A DNA stretch of 64,000 bases, from positions 14,902,084-14,966,083 of the forward strand of contig NC_092692.1 in the NCBI RefSeq assembly GCF_964275005.1, written 5' to 3'. Position 1 is the first letter of the stretch. Each line of letters opens with the position of its first letter. The DNA comes from Diadema setosum (lineage: Eukaryota; Echinodermata; Echinoidea; Diadematoida; Diadematidae). This document shows positions 1 to 12,540 of the stretch, piece by piece. The translations under genes and the position numbers were made by a program. Under the pieces are notes generated by a model. It did not search any database. It saw nothing but the letters and a program-made list of their open reading frames with translations, and was not told the DNA's origin.

Positions 1-2
1 GT

Positions 3-3000
3 GAAGATGAAGAGTTTATCCCACACAAATCCTGGAGAAAGTATGTGGATCAAACTTCACCAAATCACAGCAATAATGCATCAGAGGAAGAGAGTGAGCA
101 ACTTGAACAAGCAGGGACATCAGCTGAATGTCACATGTGTCATCAGCCATTGGGCAAGTTGGCACAAGGATCACCAAATCCCAGCAAGTCTGAATGTGAG
201 CAACAGGCCAGTAAAACTGATAAAGGGACGAAAAAAATAACGGTTATGCGGACACACAACACAAAAGGCAAAAGATTGTGGGACAAAGGCTCATATTGTC
301 CCTTCTGCAGGAAGTACGTCAAAAAATTGCCCCGTCATCTTGCTGAATTTAAGGGACATAAAGATGAGCTGGATGTAGTTCGATGGAAAGCTACAACTGA
401 CAAGGTTTTGAAGGACCAACTATTAACCAAGATGAGAAATCTGGGCAATTACTTACACAATCATGCCGTACTTCAAGAAGGAGAAGGCGAGATCATAACT
501 GTGTATCGACCGAATTATGATGCTAACTATAAGAAGTATGTGCCTTGCCATCAATGCAAAGGATACTTCAGTAAAAGAGAGTTATGGAAACACAGTTGTA
601 AGTTGGTTCCTGATGAAAATGAGAAGCATGAAACATCTCAAAAGAAGCGAAAACCAAGTTGCATCAAAAAGGGAAGACTTTTGCAACCAGCTCCTGGTAT
701 GTCCACAAAAGTCAGAGAAATTTATGCAGGCCTACGAGAAGATGAGAATGGTGTCTCCTTTTTTATTAAAGGAGATCAACTGACTAGACTGCTGGCAGAG
801 AAACTAGCATTTAAACTTGGCCATGATGAAGACCAATTTGATTACATCAGAACCAAATTGAGGGAAACTGGAAGATTAGTACTGGAGTATAGAAAGGTAA
901 CTGCTGACAAGAATGCAGGATTAGCAGATTTGATCCATCCCAGCAAGTTCACCGACATTGTACAAGCAACCAGGAACATTTCAGGGTTTGATGAGAAGAG
1001 TCATACTTACACAACGCCAAGCTTAGCCCTAAAGCTTGGTCATACCCTGAAGAAGGCAGCTGGTGTTCTTTTGGGTCAGGCAATCATGAAAGAGAATGAA
1101 GCCATGGAAAGAAGATGCAACCAATTCATCAGACTCTGCGAGCTGAAGTGGACAGAGAGTGTATCGAGTCACGCATTACGCACCCTGAATGAGAATAAGA
1201 GGAACAATCCTACTTACCTACCTGTCACAAAGGATGTAGTTAAACTTACATCATATCTGAAAACTGAGACTGAAGAAGTCATCACAAAACTCAATGAAGA
1301 GACAACAGATGAGGACATATCTAAGGAGTACAGATACCTAGCTGAGCTGACATTGACATCCATAATAGTGTTTAACAGGAAACGATCTGGAGAAGTCAGC
1401 AAAATGAAACTAGATGACTTCAGCAAGTGTAAGCAAGGTGATGAGGTGACTGACGACTATGGCCTGTCCAAATGGGAAGCAAAACTCGGTAAAAACCTGT
1501 GGCGTCTGGAAATTGTGGGGAAGAAACAACGTGCAGTTCCTGTTCTTCTTACAAGTGAGATGAAAAGGAGTATGGACTTGTTGGTTGCTAAGAGAGGAGA
1601 TGCTGGTGTGTATGAGACCAATCCTTATGTGTTTGCCCTGACAAGTTCTAATGGCCACATCAGAGGGAGTGACGTGGTTAGGAAATTCAGCATATCTTGT
1701 GGTGCAAGCAAGCCTTCGTACATAACATCTACAAGGTTGCGCAAGCATATTGCCACGGTCTCACAAGTGATGAACTTAAGAGACAATGAGCTTGATGTGC
1801 TGGCCAATTTTATGGGACACGATGTGCGCATTCACCGGAACTTTTACCGTCTTCCCGATCATGTCATGCAAGTAGCTAAGGTTTCCAAGATTCTCATGTG
1901 CATGGACAAAGGCTCCCTTGGTAAACTTCATGGATCAACTCTTGATGAGGTTCAGCTTGATGAAGGAGAAGGTATGTTATCAACTAAATAATATTCACTT
2001 AACATACTCTGGGAAGCTTGACTGAAATGTTATTATTGGGTGAGAGATAATGCGGTTATAATTGATGTTCTTTAATGCATGGAACTTAATGTGCATAGAA
2101 CATGTGGTATACAGGGCTTGGGCCCATTATCTCATACACATTCACTACGTACATGTACTTCAAGTTAGACAGATTGTGGGCAGTACTGCTTGTTCTGATA
2201 TTGTTATCAGAGCACCACTGAGCCCAATGACTATTTTTATGTATAATTGTAATCTGAACAGGATCATTTTTGAAAACAAAGAAAAAATTACTTGTATCCC
2301 CCGCAAAAAAAAAAATAATAATAATTGGATGTAGGCCTTTAATGTCTCCCTGATCGCAGTTCAATAATATATAGAGAGATCATTCACACCTTGGTAGTTA
2401 CATAAAACAGTGTCAGTTCCCAAGATTAAAAAGCCTACTATTTAATATGGTATGCTTTAAATTTTGAATGAGACAGTTTTGAAAATTGTTCGATATTCTT
2501 AATCAAGGTCTATTCAATTCAATTCAATTCAATAGTTTATTCATTTCCATCATTACATAGAAAAGAAAAGAAAAGTTGACATAATCCAAAGTGATACAAT
2601 TTTTTTTTCATATCTCTTGCACTCGTCTGATAAAGGATTTTTTCAATACAATATAAAGTATATTATACACGAATGATGTCGTAAAAAAGAAACAATGCAC
2701 TTTGTCATGGCAACAAAAATAGTAAATAATCACAATGATGGAAAACAGTGTTCCACTAAAAAAAGCCACGCTTGTAAGACGTGGAACACTGGAACAAAAC
2801 AACAACAGCACCAATTTGTTATACCAATATATTCATTTTAAATTCTTCTATATACTATTGTACATTTTACTCATTAATATAATGATGCTGATACTATAAA
2901 CAATACTTACTAGGATTTTAGGATGCAAACGTATAAACTATGTAACATATCACATTTGTGGCACAGACACTATGGGGCCAGGTGTGCCAGGAAAATTGAA

Positions 3001-5645
3001 TGGAAAGGAAGATATGCAATCGGCCACAAAAAACATAACGACGACAACAACAACAATAACTCAATACACAGAAATAACAGAATTTGAGGAAATGCCCTCA
3101 GACAGATACTGGACAACGAAGAACAAGGAAAGAGGAGCAGGGAAGAATAGAGAAGGAAAAGGAGAGGTCTAAGTGTGTAAATGATTTTAGATTAGAACCA
3201 ATATAGTTAATTCCAGAAGCTGATGCTTATAACTTAATAAGAACATATAAATCTAGAGATATATTTTTTGATAATTTTATACTACTAAACCACTGAAGAA
3301 CAATCTAGTATCAGGCCAACAGGCAGTTCATGATAAGGCAAAGTAGTGACAGAATTAAAAAAATATGTCAACCCATTTACTCAACTACCTGATAATTTAT
3401 CATTATGAATGTTACATGACCCAATACGACAATGATGTGAGGTGGTGTTCTTGGCTAAAATTTAAAAGATTTTAGTATCTTGTGGTTTTGGTGTAAATAT
3501 GTTTACTGATTTTCACCTTCATAATCAAAAGTTTGATGAGCTAATCCTTGAAATTCCCCCCAAAACTGAGTGTCGTTTACCACATAATTATTTTGAGCTT
3601 ACTTAGATACAATTCTGGTATCTTTTGATTGCAATGATGTCCCCTTTTACTACCATAAGGCTGGGAACCTTTGTGGTTTGTGAAGTGCCTCTTTTATAAT
3701 GATTTCTTGCATCTTATTCTCCAATTTGAATTTGCATTTCCAGAAGTACCACTAGACGATGCCCTTGATCCAGATGTAGATCATGATGCTGATGAAGAGG
3801 ACATAGTCATGGATGCTGAAGTATCAACGGATGCTAGCCAGCTACAGCATTCTGATGTTGGCCAGTTTGACAAAGAAAATGCAGTTAGAAGAGTAAAGGC
3901 AGTGATCAAATCTGGTAAGAAAATAGTCTTGCTATATTGCAGCTTTTTGCTCACACAGTGACGCAGAGCCAAATTGAATGTTATTTCAACGGAACCAAAA
4001 ATAAAAATTTGACATTGCCATGGTATTTTTTTTTTTTGTAAAATAATTGCTAGTTGAGCTTAATTCCCTTAGTGTTAGGTTGGGGAATTCATCACATTGT
4101 TTAAAGTGATAATTCGAGTTTATTCATGATGGCAGTGTGTGTGTGCTCTTGTAAACCATGTCATATAGGGTACAGAGCAAAGTTTAAGACATAATGATGG
4201 CCTTTATTTTGTTTTTCTTGTGGAGTCCAAATAAGGAAAATGCAATAAAGACCGCCATTATGTCTTATTCTTGTCAGTACCCCATATGACATGTTTTGCA
4301 TGAACACACACACTATTACAGCTGGTCACTAGTCGCTGGTCACTGGTCAGTATCCCTATTATTATGGCAACACCCCTACATGTGGTTCCCTAGCAGGTAC
4401 AAAAATGTATTTTACCATATGAAGGCCTGATTCACAGTGTCCTCTTAATTGTTGTTCTGGAGATGGGGCTGCTGCTAGAACTCTGTGTGGCATTCACCTG
4501 GTCTCTGATCTGAGCCGTTGTTAACTTGCGATTTCTGAGGCTGGTGACTCGGATGAACTATCCTCAGAAGCAGAAGTGACTCGTGGTCTTCCTTTCCTGA
4601 GTCTTTCCTCATGTGTGCCAATTTCGTTGTAGCACTTGGTGGTTTTTGGACTCCACTTGGGGACATATTTAAAGTTTTTGCAGTTTTCTGAACTGACTGG
4701 CCTTCATTTGTTAAAGTAATGATGACCACTCATTTTTCTATAAGCTCATTATAGTTCTTGCCATAATATGAAATTTAACAGTTGTCGAATAGGGCTGTCA
4801 GCTGTGTACTAAACTTATTTCTGCACAACACAACTGATAATTCCAATCCTGCTGATAGAACAACAACAACAACAACAACAAAAATCCACTGTATACAGTG
4901 TAATTCACCCTAGTAACGCACACCTGTGACAAAACCATTTCAGGAGACTACCTCTTGAAGGACATCGAGAGAATGCCAAAAGTGTTCAAAGCAGTAATTA
5001 CAAGAAAGGGTGCTCATGAAAATAAAGAAAACGTTTTTAATGAGAAGGTGTGTCCAAACTTTTGGCCTGTATAGTATATATGGAACTGGGGCTTGATGGT
5101 GCGGGGAGATGGTGACATCTGGGGGGGGGGGGGGGGGGAGGGGGGGGGGGTATGGTCCTTGTAGCCACCATGTATGGTCCAGGACTGCCGTGTTGATTCT
5201 CTAACTATATGGGACTGGGGCCTAAATTACAAGCCTTGTACTCTATGTATAACCTACCTCTGATTGAAAGTAACAGTAGCAAGCCAATGAGTTTTCCATT
5301 TCCTGGAACGCCATTCATGCCTATGAAATTACAAGTAACATTTTTTGCTGGATAAATTCAAATGTAAACGTTTGTCGTTTTTACCATTCAGGTTCCAAAG
5401 TGAAAGGTACGAAACGAGAAAGGGGTCAGAAGAGAAAGAGACCATGGACTAAAGAAGAGAAACTGGCTGTAGCAAAGAGACTGAAGACCTGTTTTGAAAC
5501 AACAAGTTTACCAGGAAAAGCTCAGTGTGAAGAGTGCCTTAAGTGTGAAAAATCACTACGGGGACGGGATTGGCACAACATTAAAGATTTTGTAAGGAAT
5601 CAGATTAGAAAGGCGGATCCATTAGATTTCTTGGATAGGATCTAA
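3..5645 (+). CDS. Tyrosine-recombinase-like (Crypton-type) gene with Cys/His motifs, 5' partial, three exons
   Basis: Exons by my splice model: 3-1971 (open to the window edge, so 5' partial), 3744-3914, 5392-5645 (stop TAA). Both introns are phase 1 with GT-AG ends, giving about 797 aa. The N-terminal part has Cys/His motifs at 294-360 (CPFC...H...H) and 543-600 (CHQC...H...C). The C-terminal half of exon 1 looks like a tyrosine recombinase catalytic domain: Arg in KRSGEV (codon 1383), Lys in GKKQRAV (1521), Arg in TRLRKH (1740), His in FMGHD (1818), Tyr in NFYRLP (1845). The usual first His of the HxxR box is Thr (1731). Exon 2 is acidic. Exon 3 has a basic Myb-like region (KRPWTKEEKLAV) with a CEECLKCE motif, a tail I recall from related invertebrate and fish proteins. 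Metazoan Cryptons and Crypton-derived host genes carry this fold; whether this copy is mobile or domesticated cannot be told here. The apparent early start at 45 is a GTG and is not used. Confidence 0.78.
2505..2600 (-). mobile_element. Non-LTR retrotransposon 3' tail, minus strand
   Basis: A run of ATTCA pentamers followed by AGTTTATTCATTTCC reads on the minus strand as GGAAATGAATAAACT then repeated TGAAT. AATAAA followed by a short simple repeat is typical of CR1/L2/RTE-type 3' ends. It lies in intron 1 of the recombinase-like gene. Confidence 0.45.
4133..4313. mobile_element. Foldback (hairpin) element, about 180 bp
   Basis: Two arms of about 75 bp form an imperfect inverted repeat. The left arm starts AGTGTGTGTGTGCTCTTG and contains CATGTCATATAGGG and GACATAATG; the right arm reads CATTATGTCTTA, CCCCATATGACATG and ends ACACACACACT. 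It sits in intron 2 of the recombinase-like gene. No clear target duplication was found. Confidence 0.65.
4440..4740 (-). mobile_element. Tc1-like transposase N-terminal remnant
   Basis: On the minus strand an 84-codon reading frame (4729 to 4475) begins ITLTNEGQSVQKTAKTLNMS, which resembles the Tc1 transposase helix-turn-helix (TLxxEGxSxRxIAxxLNxS), and later has SQVNNGSDQRPG resembling the AAQIRAQVN region. The frame is decayed and lacks the DDE core. It lies in intron 2 of the recombinase-like gene. Confidence 0.6.
4944..5080 (+). mobile_element. Tc1/mariner-like 3' end remnant
   Basis: The + strand reads YLLKDIERMPKVFKAVI then decays, similar to the last residues of Tc1-like transposases (ESMPRRVKAVI type). 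It is followed by GGTGTGTCCAAACTTTTGGC, very like the widespread Tc1-like terminal repeat. It is back to back with the remnant at 4440-4740, so this is either two insertions or one rearranged copy. Confidence 0.55.
5121..5150. repeat. Poly-G tract
   Basis: About 29 nearly uninterrupted G residues in the last intron of the recombinase-like gene. It is one of more than a dozen G or C homopolymers in the window, several at element termini. Confidence 0.9.
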
Positions 5646-6447
5646 CATGGATATTCTTTTTTCAGCTGTATCGAGTCAAGAATACCAGATTGTAACTGTT
5701 TTGATGTTTCCAAATCAATAGATACATACTAAATGAAGTTTTTAAGAACAAGCTCTCCATGTAGTAGGTGGACTAGACCTACATTGCATAATCATGTTAT
5801 TTCATTGTGGCCATGGACAGTGATGGATCATACGGCTTGAATTTGTTTTGCAAATTATGTGATAATGGACGCAGTGGCACAACGCCACAAGGTTGGTGTT
5901 GTATTTATCACATTTTATGTCCACTGAACTTCCACAATGAAATGAACTGCAGTAAATTGCCTGTTTTCATAGAGATGCAAGATTATTCATCTGTATTTGC
6001 AAACCATTACACATTACTGATAGTAAATACAAAACAAAAGAAAACAGTTTGTCACACAAGATTTGGCTAAAAAGAAAAATTGAAGATGAGCACAAATATA
6101 TGCAACATTTGTTTTGCGATTTAAAAGATCAACATTTAACTCATTGGTTACAGATGTAGAAAAGTTAATGTGGGACAAAATTTTTCTTGTCTTGATATTT
6201 CTTTAAGTATGAAGAAGTTTCCAGTGTAGAATCAATGGTTTGTCTTCTAATGGAAATGGGCTTGCACTTCAATATGGCTGTAAGAAACTGGGCAAAGACC
6301 AGTGCATAATGGTGAAATGCAAGGAAATTAGGGGAAACAACACATGAAATAGACACTGGAGGTCACTTAACAAGTGAAATACATGTATGAATTTGGATTA
6401 CTAGTGAGTCTTGCTGGTGAATAGTTGAATTGAAGCACTAGCAAAAT

Positions 6448-6453
6448 AATAAA
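6448..6453 (+). promoter_or_regulatory. Possible polyadenylation signal AATAAA
   Basis: First clear AATAAA on the + strand downstream of the stop codon at 5645, about 800 bp away. It may end the recombinase-like transcript, but in AT-rich DNA such hexamers occur by chance. Confidence 0.25.
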
Positions 6454-7129
6454 GTGTATTTCACTTCAGCCTCGATTGCAGTGTATATGCATTAGTTTAT
6501 GATCAAGTATGAATACATGTAGGGCATGTAAATGACGTAAACTACCAGAAAATGTGTTCGATTGATTGACATGTAGATATACAAATTCACAGAAAATTAT
6601 GTTGACAAGTTTGGTACATTTCAAATTTCAAATGAGGTGAAATGATGGAAATATAAATGACAGGCAATGGCACACAAAAATTTTAAGAAGTTAGCATGTT
6701 GGTACATATGAGGAAGTGTGGCATCATAATCTGTCAACACCAGATTAGGAGGACCACATTCTTCAACTGTCCTGAACCTCAACTAAAAAATCAATTAGGC
6801 AATTGTCCATAACAATAGTGGGCTTGCTCATTCTTAGCAAATCCTGATTTCAGAAAAAAAAAGTATGTAGGCCTATAATATGATTATGTGGTGATATAAT
6901 GCTTGTAGATCTTAATTACTACAAAAATAAGATTGTTTTCCCTACGTGAAGAATTGATCCTGTTTTGTTCTCTAAGAAAGTAGATCATGGATCATTTCCA
7001 AGTATGAACAAATTTCGAACTTGTTTATTTTATCAGGTAGGCCTATTTTATTGCATAATTGAATCATCTTTTTTAAAGTAACTTCACCTCAAAAAGTTTC
7101 TCATCAAAAGTATGCGCCTGCAATTGTTG

Positions 7130-7800
7130 GGGCCAAAAGGGAGTCATTTTAATGGAATGTATATACACTTTTGACCTTGAGAACCCAGATGCAATGCAAG
7201 CACCTGTCGTTGAATTGAGCCTAAAAACGAAAATAGATTTATTCTATTCATATGTCTTGCACTTGTTGGCAGTTTCACACTTTATTATGTGACTCGCCAC
7301 AGTATGGTTATGGTTTTGAAGATTTCGTATTATATTGTATTATATTGTAGTTTCTACAATACAGGATATCATATAGTTTTCCACAAAAGAATCAAGTCAG
7401 TTTGATAAAAATGTATATATGCTTTTGACTTTGAGAACCCAGATACAATGCAAACACTTGTGGTTGAGTTAAGCCTAATTAAAACCACATGTAGATTTAT
7501 TCCATTAAAATTTCGTAGGCCTACTTGTCTGCAAGCTCACACTTTATATGTGACTCGTCACAGTGGTTATGATTTTGAAGATTTTGTTGTATTGTAGTTT
7601 TCCACAAATGAAGTGAGCCATTTTGATGCAATGTAATTACAATTTTGACCTTGAGAACGCAAATGCAAAACAAGCACGTGTGGTTGAATAAGCCCAAATA
7701 AAAAGGTGTGTAGATTTATTCCATTAGAATATTTCACTTCTTGTTGGCAAGTTCACACTTTATTGACTAGCCCAGTAGTTGTAGTTTCATGGATTTTTGT
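7130..7800. repeat. Three diverged tandem copies, unit about 215-255 bp
   Basis: Units start near 7139, 7392 and 7609. Each carries an ATGTATATACACTTTTGACC-like stretch, then TTGAGAACCCAGATGCAATG, a GTAGATTTATTCCATT-like block, TTGGCAAGTTCACACTTTAT and GTGACTCGCCACAG. Identity between units looks roughly 75-80% by eye. No coding potential. Confidence 0.7.
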
Positions 7801-9523
7801 TGAGAACATTGGTTATGACTATTGGTCAATACCTCAACAATATAAAGTGTTTTTTAAAGGGACCACTTATTGATTGCAACAGTGAATTCTAATTTTGCAG
7901 TACCTTGTATTTGAGGTATATGTTGTAACTTGTTATTTCCACTAAAAATTGGTAAAAAGATGAGAATTGAAGAAAACGACATAATACAATTACTCACAGA
8001 CATCTGTGAACATAAAGCTGCACTCTTGGTTTGATCAAATCAGAGAGCCGATTCCTCACATATGGTAGATCAATTTGTAGAAAAAAAATAGTAAACTTGA
8101 ATTAGAACCAAAAATGTTTAGGAATTGTTGTGAGAGGTGAACCTAGAAACCTGGGTACCTCAGAGTTCTTGAGGGGACATTTAAAAAACAAAAACAAAAA
8201 AAAAATGAGATAAGGGACATCTATTGGTAAGAACCTTTTGAAGGCTCTTAAAAATTTGAAGGTTTTGTAATTATCTTTACATAGGCTTAGTTTAGAATAT
8301 TTAAGATTCTAACCACATGACATATCTATTACCATTTGAGAATTTAATATTTTGTTAAGAGTGTACAGGGTCAAGGAAAAGCTAGATTATGAATTGAGAT
8401 AGTTTTGATAAATGGTAATGATTGAACTTCATTCAGGTGGAATTAGAATTCTATGAAGGGATTAGTTTGTGTCAGTACAGTGCATGCCGACTTTCAGGTG
8501 GCAGTGTAATGGTATATTGGCTTGTGTTACCCACTCGTTGATGCATTTTTTAAATGTTTTAAGATGTTCATTGTTTGTATTTGGCATATTAGCTATAAAT
8601 CCTTAGACATTTGTAAAGTAGTTAGTAGTTACAGCTTATTTGTCTTATATTGTATAATTACACCAAAACACTCCGAATGTGAATACAATTCCAATGACTG
8701 AAATTGGTGTTTAGCAATTACATGCATAAATGTGCAAGGAGTCTAATGATATTAGAGTGCAAATTAGAATGACTAGGATATCAATACAGATACTGAAAGT
8801 CACATGAATTTAAAAAAAAAACAACACTCGAGGTGTTTCAGATGGTTGTCACTGCACTCTTTTTACATTTAAATGAGGAATGTGCAGTGGGAATGTACAT
8901 GACATGTAGAGTGTTTGTGTGCTGTAAAAGTAGCACACATATGAGCTATAGTCTGTTGATTTTATTGTGTCAGTAAAAACGGGACTACATAGTATGTATT
9001 TGAATAATTTGCAATGATTGCTGTCTTTGTGCATGCATCATGTATGTTGAGGCATGACACCTTCGCATTGCTATTGCATTCGGACATTTATGTTCACTCA
9101 ATCACTGCACTGTCACCAAAAAAAGAACTACAATAAAATCTGTCTGATGCAAATATCATCCATAATTGAAGTATATTAGAACGATAATGAAGGGTAAGGT
9201 ACATTAGAGCACAGAATTACGGCACCATGCTAGACACATGTCTGATATCGTGCTTCAATTTGTATAACAGTGATTAAATCTAATTCTTGCCATGTGAAGG
9301 TACACTTTTGCTTCTGAGTTTTGCTGGTATTGCTTCAATGAGACATTGTGTCTGTTGTGTAGAGGGAAAATATGCCACTCGTGGTAGAAGTGTTACATGT
9401 ATGTGCCATTTAATTCCAGAGTACATTGACTGAGTGGCCAGAGGAGAAGGAACAGGTCTTTACACAGTTCAGGTCAAAGCCATGCAACATTAAAGCAGGC
9501 ATCATACTGCCCCGATTTTGATT

Positions 9524-9686
9524 CCCGATGGACACACGATTATGGAAAATGTCACATTGGTGTTGCCGTAGTCATTTGTGTTGGCTTTTGAAAACATCGT
9601 GTGACCGCTGGTAGTGTTTTTGGGCCTCCTGGAGCACCTTCCTGATCACTAAATTCTTAAAATTCCATAATCTTGTGTTCATCGGG
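9524..9686. mobile_element. Small inverted-repeat (MITE-like) element
   Basis: Left end CCCGATGGACACACGATTAT pairs with right end ATAATCTTGTGTTCATCGGG over 20 bp with 2 mismatches. The interior is about 120 bp and non-coding. Confidence 0.6.
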
Positions 9687-10154
9687 AGTTAACATTCAGG
9701 ACAGTGTGACATTAGGCTGAGATTAGCGTAATGTCCCACAAAGCTTGCAAGTGTCATCTGTCAATTTGAAGTGACATAATGTGAATGTTGTTTAAAGTTT
9801 AGACCTTTATAAACATCCAACTGACATGGTGGACTGTTTAACAAATGTTTTCTGATCGCGCACTTACTGTTTAGCTGGATATTTTGTTTTTTCGTCATTG
9901 TAGAGTTGCAATGGTGTGGAATACAATGTCCCTTTAGTGTCCTAGTTTGCCTGGGACAAATTTCATGCATCCAATAATTAAATGTGCGTCAGACTGGACG
10001 TATATTAGTTTCTTTGTTCTAACCAGATTCTTTCAAACTCAAAGGTCTTTTGATGTAGATATGATTATTTCAAGTGGAGAGATAGGGGTTGTTGTGATGA
10101 TGGAACTATAAGTGTCAGGTTGTGCAAGGGGGGAGGGGAATACCCAGTGACTGG

Positions 10155-10650
10155 GCACTGGGTGACTGAGGATATAATGGAGATGCTTGGGTTGAAGGAA
10201 TCAGTGGAACAGCTGGCAAAGGCAAATGGAGTGTGATGGTATGGACATGTGTTGAGGAAGAAGGAGGAGGATGTCCTGAGGAAGGTGTCACAGTTTAAAG
10301 TAAATGAGCTACGAAAGCAAGGGAGATCGACCAAAGAAAATGTGGAAAGAGGGAAAGAGGCAGGTGGAGGAATTAAGAGCTCGGGGGGGGGGGGGGGGCA
10401 TTTCATAAAGCATTTTGGTCGGATATTTTTCTGACAAACTGTTACAAGCTATTGAAATCCTTGCATTTGATTGGCTGAGAGCCCAATTTGTCCGACAACT
10501 TGTCGGACAAAATGCTTCATGAAATGCCCCCTGGAAGATTGGCTTAAGAAAGGAGGATGCCCCAAATTGGTAGAGGTGCCGAGAAGGTGTGAGAACCATT
10601 GCTGTGAGTGCTGTGAGGTAATTCCGGCCACTTCCGTGACGGGACAAACT
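10155..10650 (+). mobile_element. Non-LTR retrotransposon C-terminal relic, split by a MITE
   Basis: The + strand reads, with frameshifts, LGLKESVEQLAKANG, WYGHVLRKKEEDVLRKV and KKMWKRQVEEEL. This is the conserved end of RTE/CR1/L2-type reverse transcriptase ORFs (xRWYGHVLRR...RGRPKxxW). It resumes after the MITE with KIGLRKEDAPNW and GVRTIAVSAVR followed by RPLP. Stops and frameshifts show it is dead. Confidence 0.7.
10382..10531. mobile_element. MITE with GGGGGCATTTCAT terminal inverted repeats
   Basis: Left end GGGGGCATTTCATAAAGCAT and right end ATGCTTCATGAAATGCCCCC are inverted repeats with 1 mismatch. Inner arms (TTTTGGTCGGATATTTTTCTG against GTCCGACAACTTGTCGGAC) continue the pairing. 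The centre has TTTGATTGGCTGAGA. It interrupts the reverse-transcriptase relic, so it is younger than that copy. The left boundary is blurred by a poly-G run. Confidence 0.75.
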
Positions 10651-11269
10651 CGGATTAAAAAAACAAACAAAAAAACCTGGAACGATAAGAACGATACTTC
10701 CACTGCACTGCGATGCAGTTGAGTTGAGTTGAAGGAATGTCAATCTATTTCCAAATCACAGCATTGAGATATCGTAATAAAGTTTCATTGTTGTGATGAG
10801 TTTTGGCAGAAAATTGTTAATATGTATATTGGTAACACATATCACATTGCGGTGGAAGTATGAACAAAGCTTAATAAATGACAAAACTTCTTTAGTGGTG
10901 GCATGAAGGTTGTGCATTGAATGAATTAAATAAATAAGAAAGGAAATTACTAAGAAAAGAGTGGTGTTACAGAGGACTAATAAGGAACATATACATTTTT
11001 TGGGGGGGAACATCCATGCTTATGCCCCAGTGTACATAAGTTTCATTGCACATACCGTACCTGTAACCAAAATATGGCCAACTGTTAATTTGTGTTCCAA
11101 ATGAAACAATAATTTTCTTATTTGGCTATCCAAGGATGAATATCCAATTGAATCCCCATTGGAGATCCCTATTGAATACACATTGACAATTGGGAGTACT
11201 GTTGTACATGGAAAGTGAAACAATAGAATTTGTCCCCATTGAAACCAGTTGGCACGTGACCCACTGAAA

Positions 11270-12540
11270 TTGGCAAAAGTGACAGGGACCCTTGAACAAC
11301 TAGGGCTCCTCCAAATGGAGTTTAGTACTATGCAGTAGAGGACGTACAAGCATGTAGAAACAAAAGTATTTAGCCCTGTTGAATTTAAAGTCTGTTAAGA
11401 ATTACTTTAAACGAGCTAGATTCAGAGCAATTATCAATTTTGAATGTTTAAATTTGCATTCAACTGCGGACGTTCCACAACTGCGCTTGCGCAACTCCCG
11501 ATCACACGTCACAAAAAATATACCTCACACTGCGGACGTATCTGCGATAATGGACGGTCCTCGATCTCATACTGGTGGCGAATATCGGCAGGGCCTAAAT
11601 TATGTTGCCGTGTACTCGCCCCCCACCACCCTGGGGGGGGGGGGGGGAACACATCAAAACATATTCATCTCATGCAATTGCTAGTAATCCACCAGCACAT
11701 TTCATAAAAAGGGCGATACAAGTCTAGAATACACCTGTATACATATCAAAAAAAAATATGTTCATTATAATATGACATGCAAATCTTAACGACTGGTGTG
11801 TTTTGATGTAATTGGTCACATGGTCATGACGGTAGTTCCAATATATGAAGAAGGTGCATGGGTAAAAGCCATGGGTTAAAATGGGATAACATTCCAATTG
11901 GATTATTGTATACATCAGTCCCTTTAAAAGTAGCCCCCCCCCCCCATGTGATTTAATTCCGTGAAAGTGACGGGACCCGACCCTTGAACAACGGTAATTA
12001 CAGCTCGTCCAAATGTAGGTTAGTGCTATATGCAGTACCTTGTACCTTGTAGTAGTTATCCCCGAAGACCTCCGCTAGGAAGGGTAACTCAATGCTAGCG
12101 AGAGTGGTAGCACAAGTTTATTTTGCTTTATGAGAGCTTTGGGGTTTATTATTATTATTTTTTTTAGTTTGGTTTTAGTCAATAGAGGACGTACATGTAG
12201 CCTATGTAGAATATAATTTGTTTATCCCGTTTGATCTTCAAAACTGATAGAATAATTTAAACGATCTAGATTCGAGTGCAATTATCACTACATGTATTTA
12301 ATGTTTCTACTTGGCATTCAGCCGCGGACGTTCTACAACTGCGCTTGCGCAAATCACGATCACACGTACGTCACACAAATTATTACCGTACATCGCGGAT
12401 GTACTGTGGTATCTGTGATAATGATGTAATATACGGTCCTCGATCTCACCGGTAGACAGCTCTGCCCATTGTAGGATGTCGGCAGGGCCTATATTAAATT
12501 ACCGTCTATAGGTAATCAACATTCAGTTCATACGTGCGAT
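11270..12540 (+). repeat. Two direct copies of a dispersed repeat (family D)
   Basis: Copy 1 (about 11270-11640) and copy 2 (about 11950-12540) share, in order, GACCCTTGAACAAC, TAGAGGACGTAC, a lysine-codon-like ACGAGCTAGATTC block, GCGGACGTTC, ACAACTGCGCTTGCGCAA, CGGTCCTCGATCTCA and TCGGCAGGGCCTA. The second is longer through internal insertions. Both end near poly-C/poly-G tracts. No coding frame. Confidence 0.65.

Larger units (their letters stand above)
5646..10060. other. Gene-free AT-rich stretch
   Basis: No frame longer than about 90 codons and no recognisable exon on either strand. It holds the diverged tandem repeat at 7130-7800 and a small inverted-repeat element at 9524-9686; the rest shows nothing I can name. 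Confidence 0.6.
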
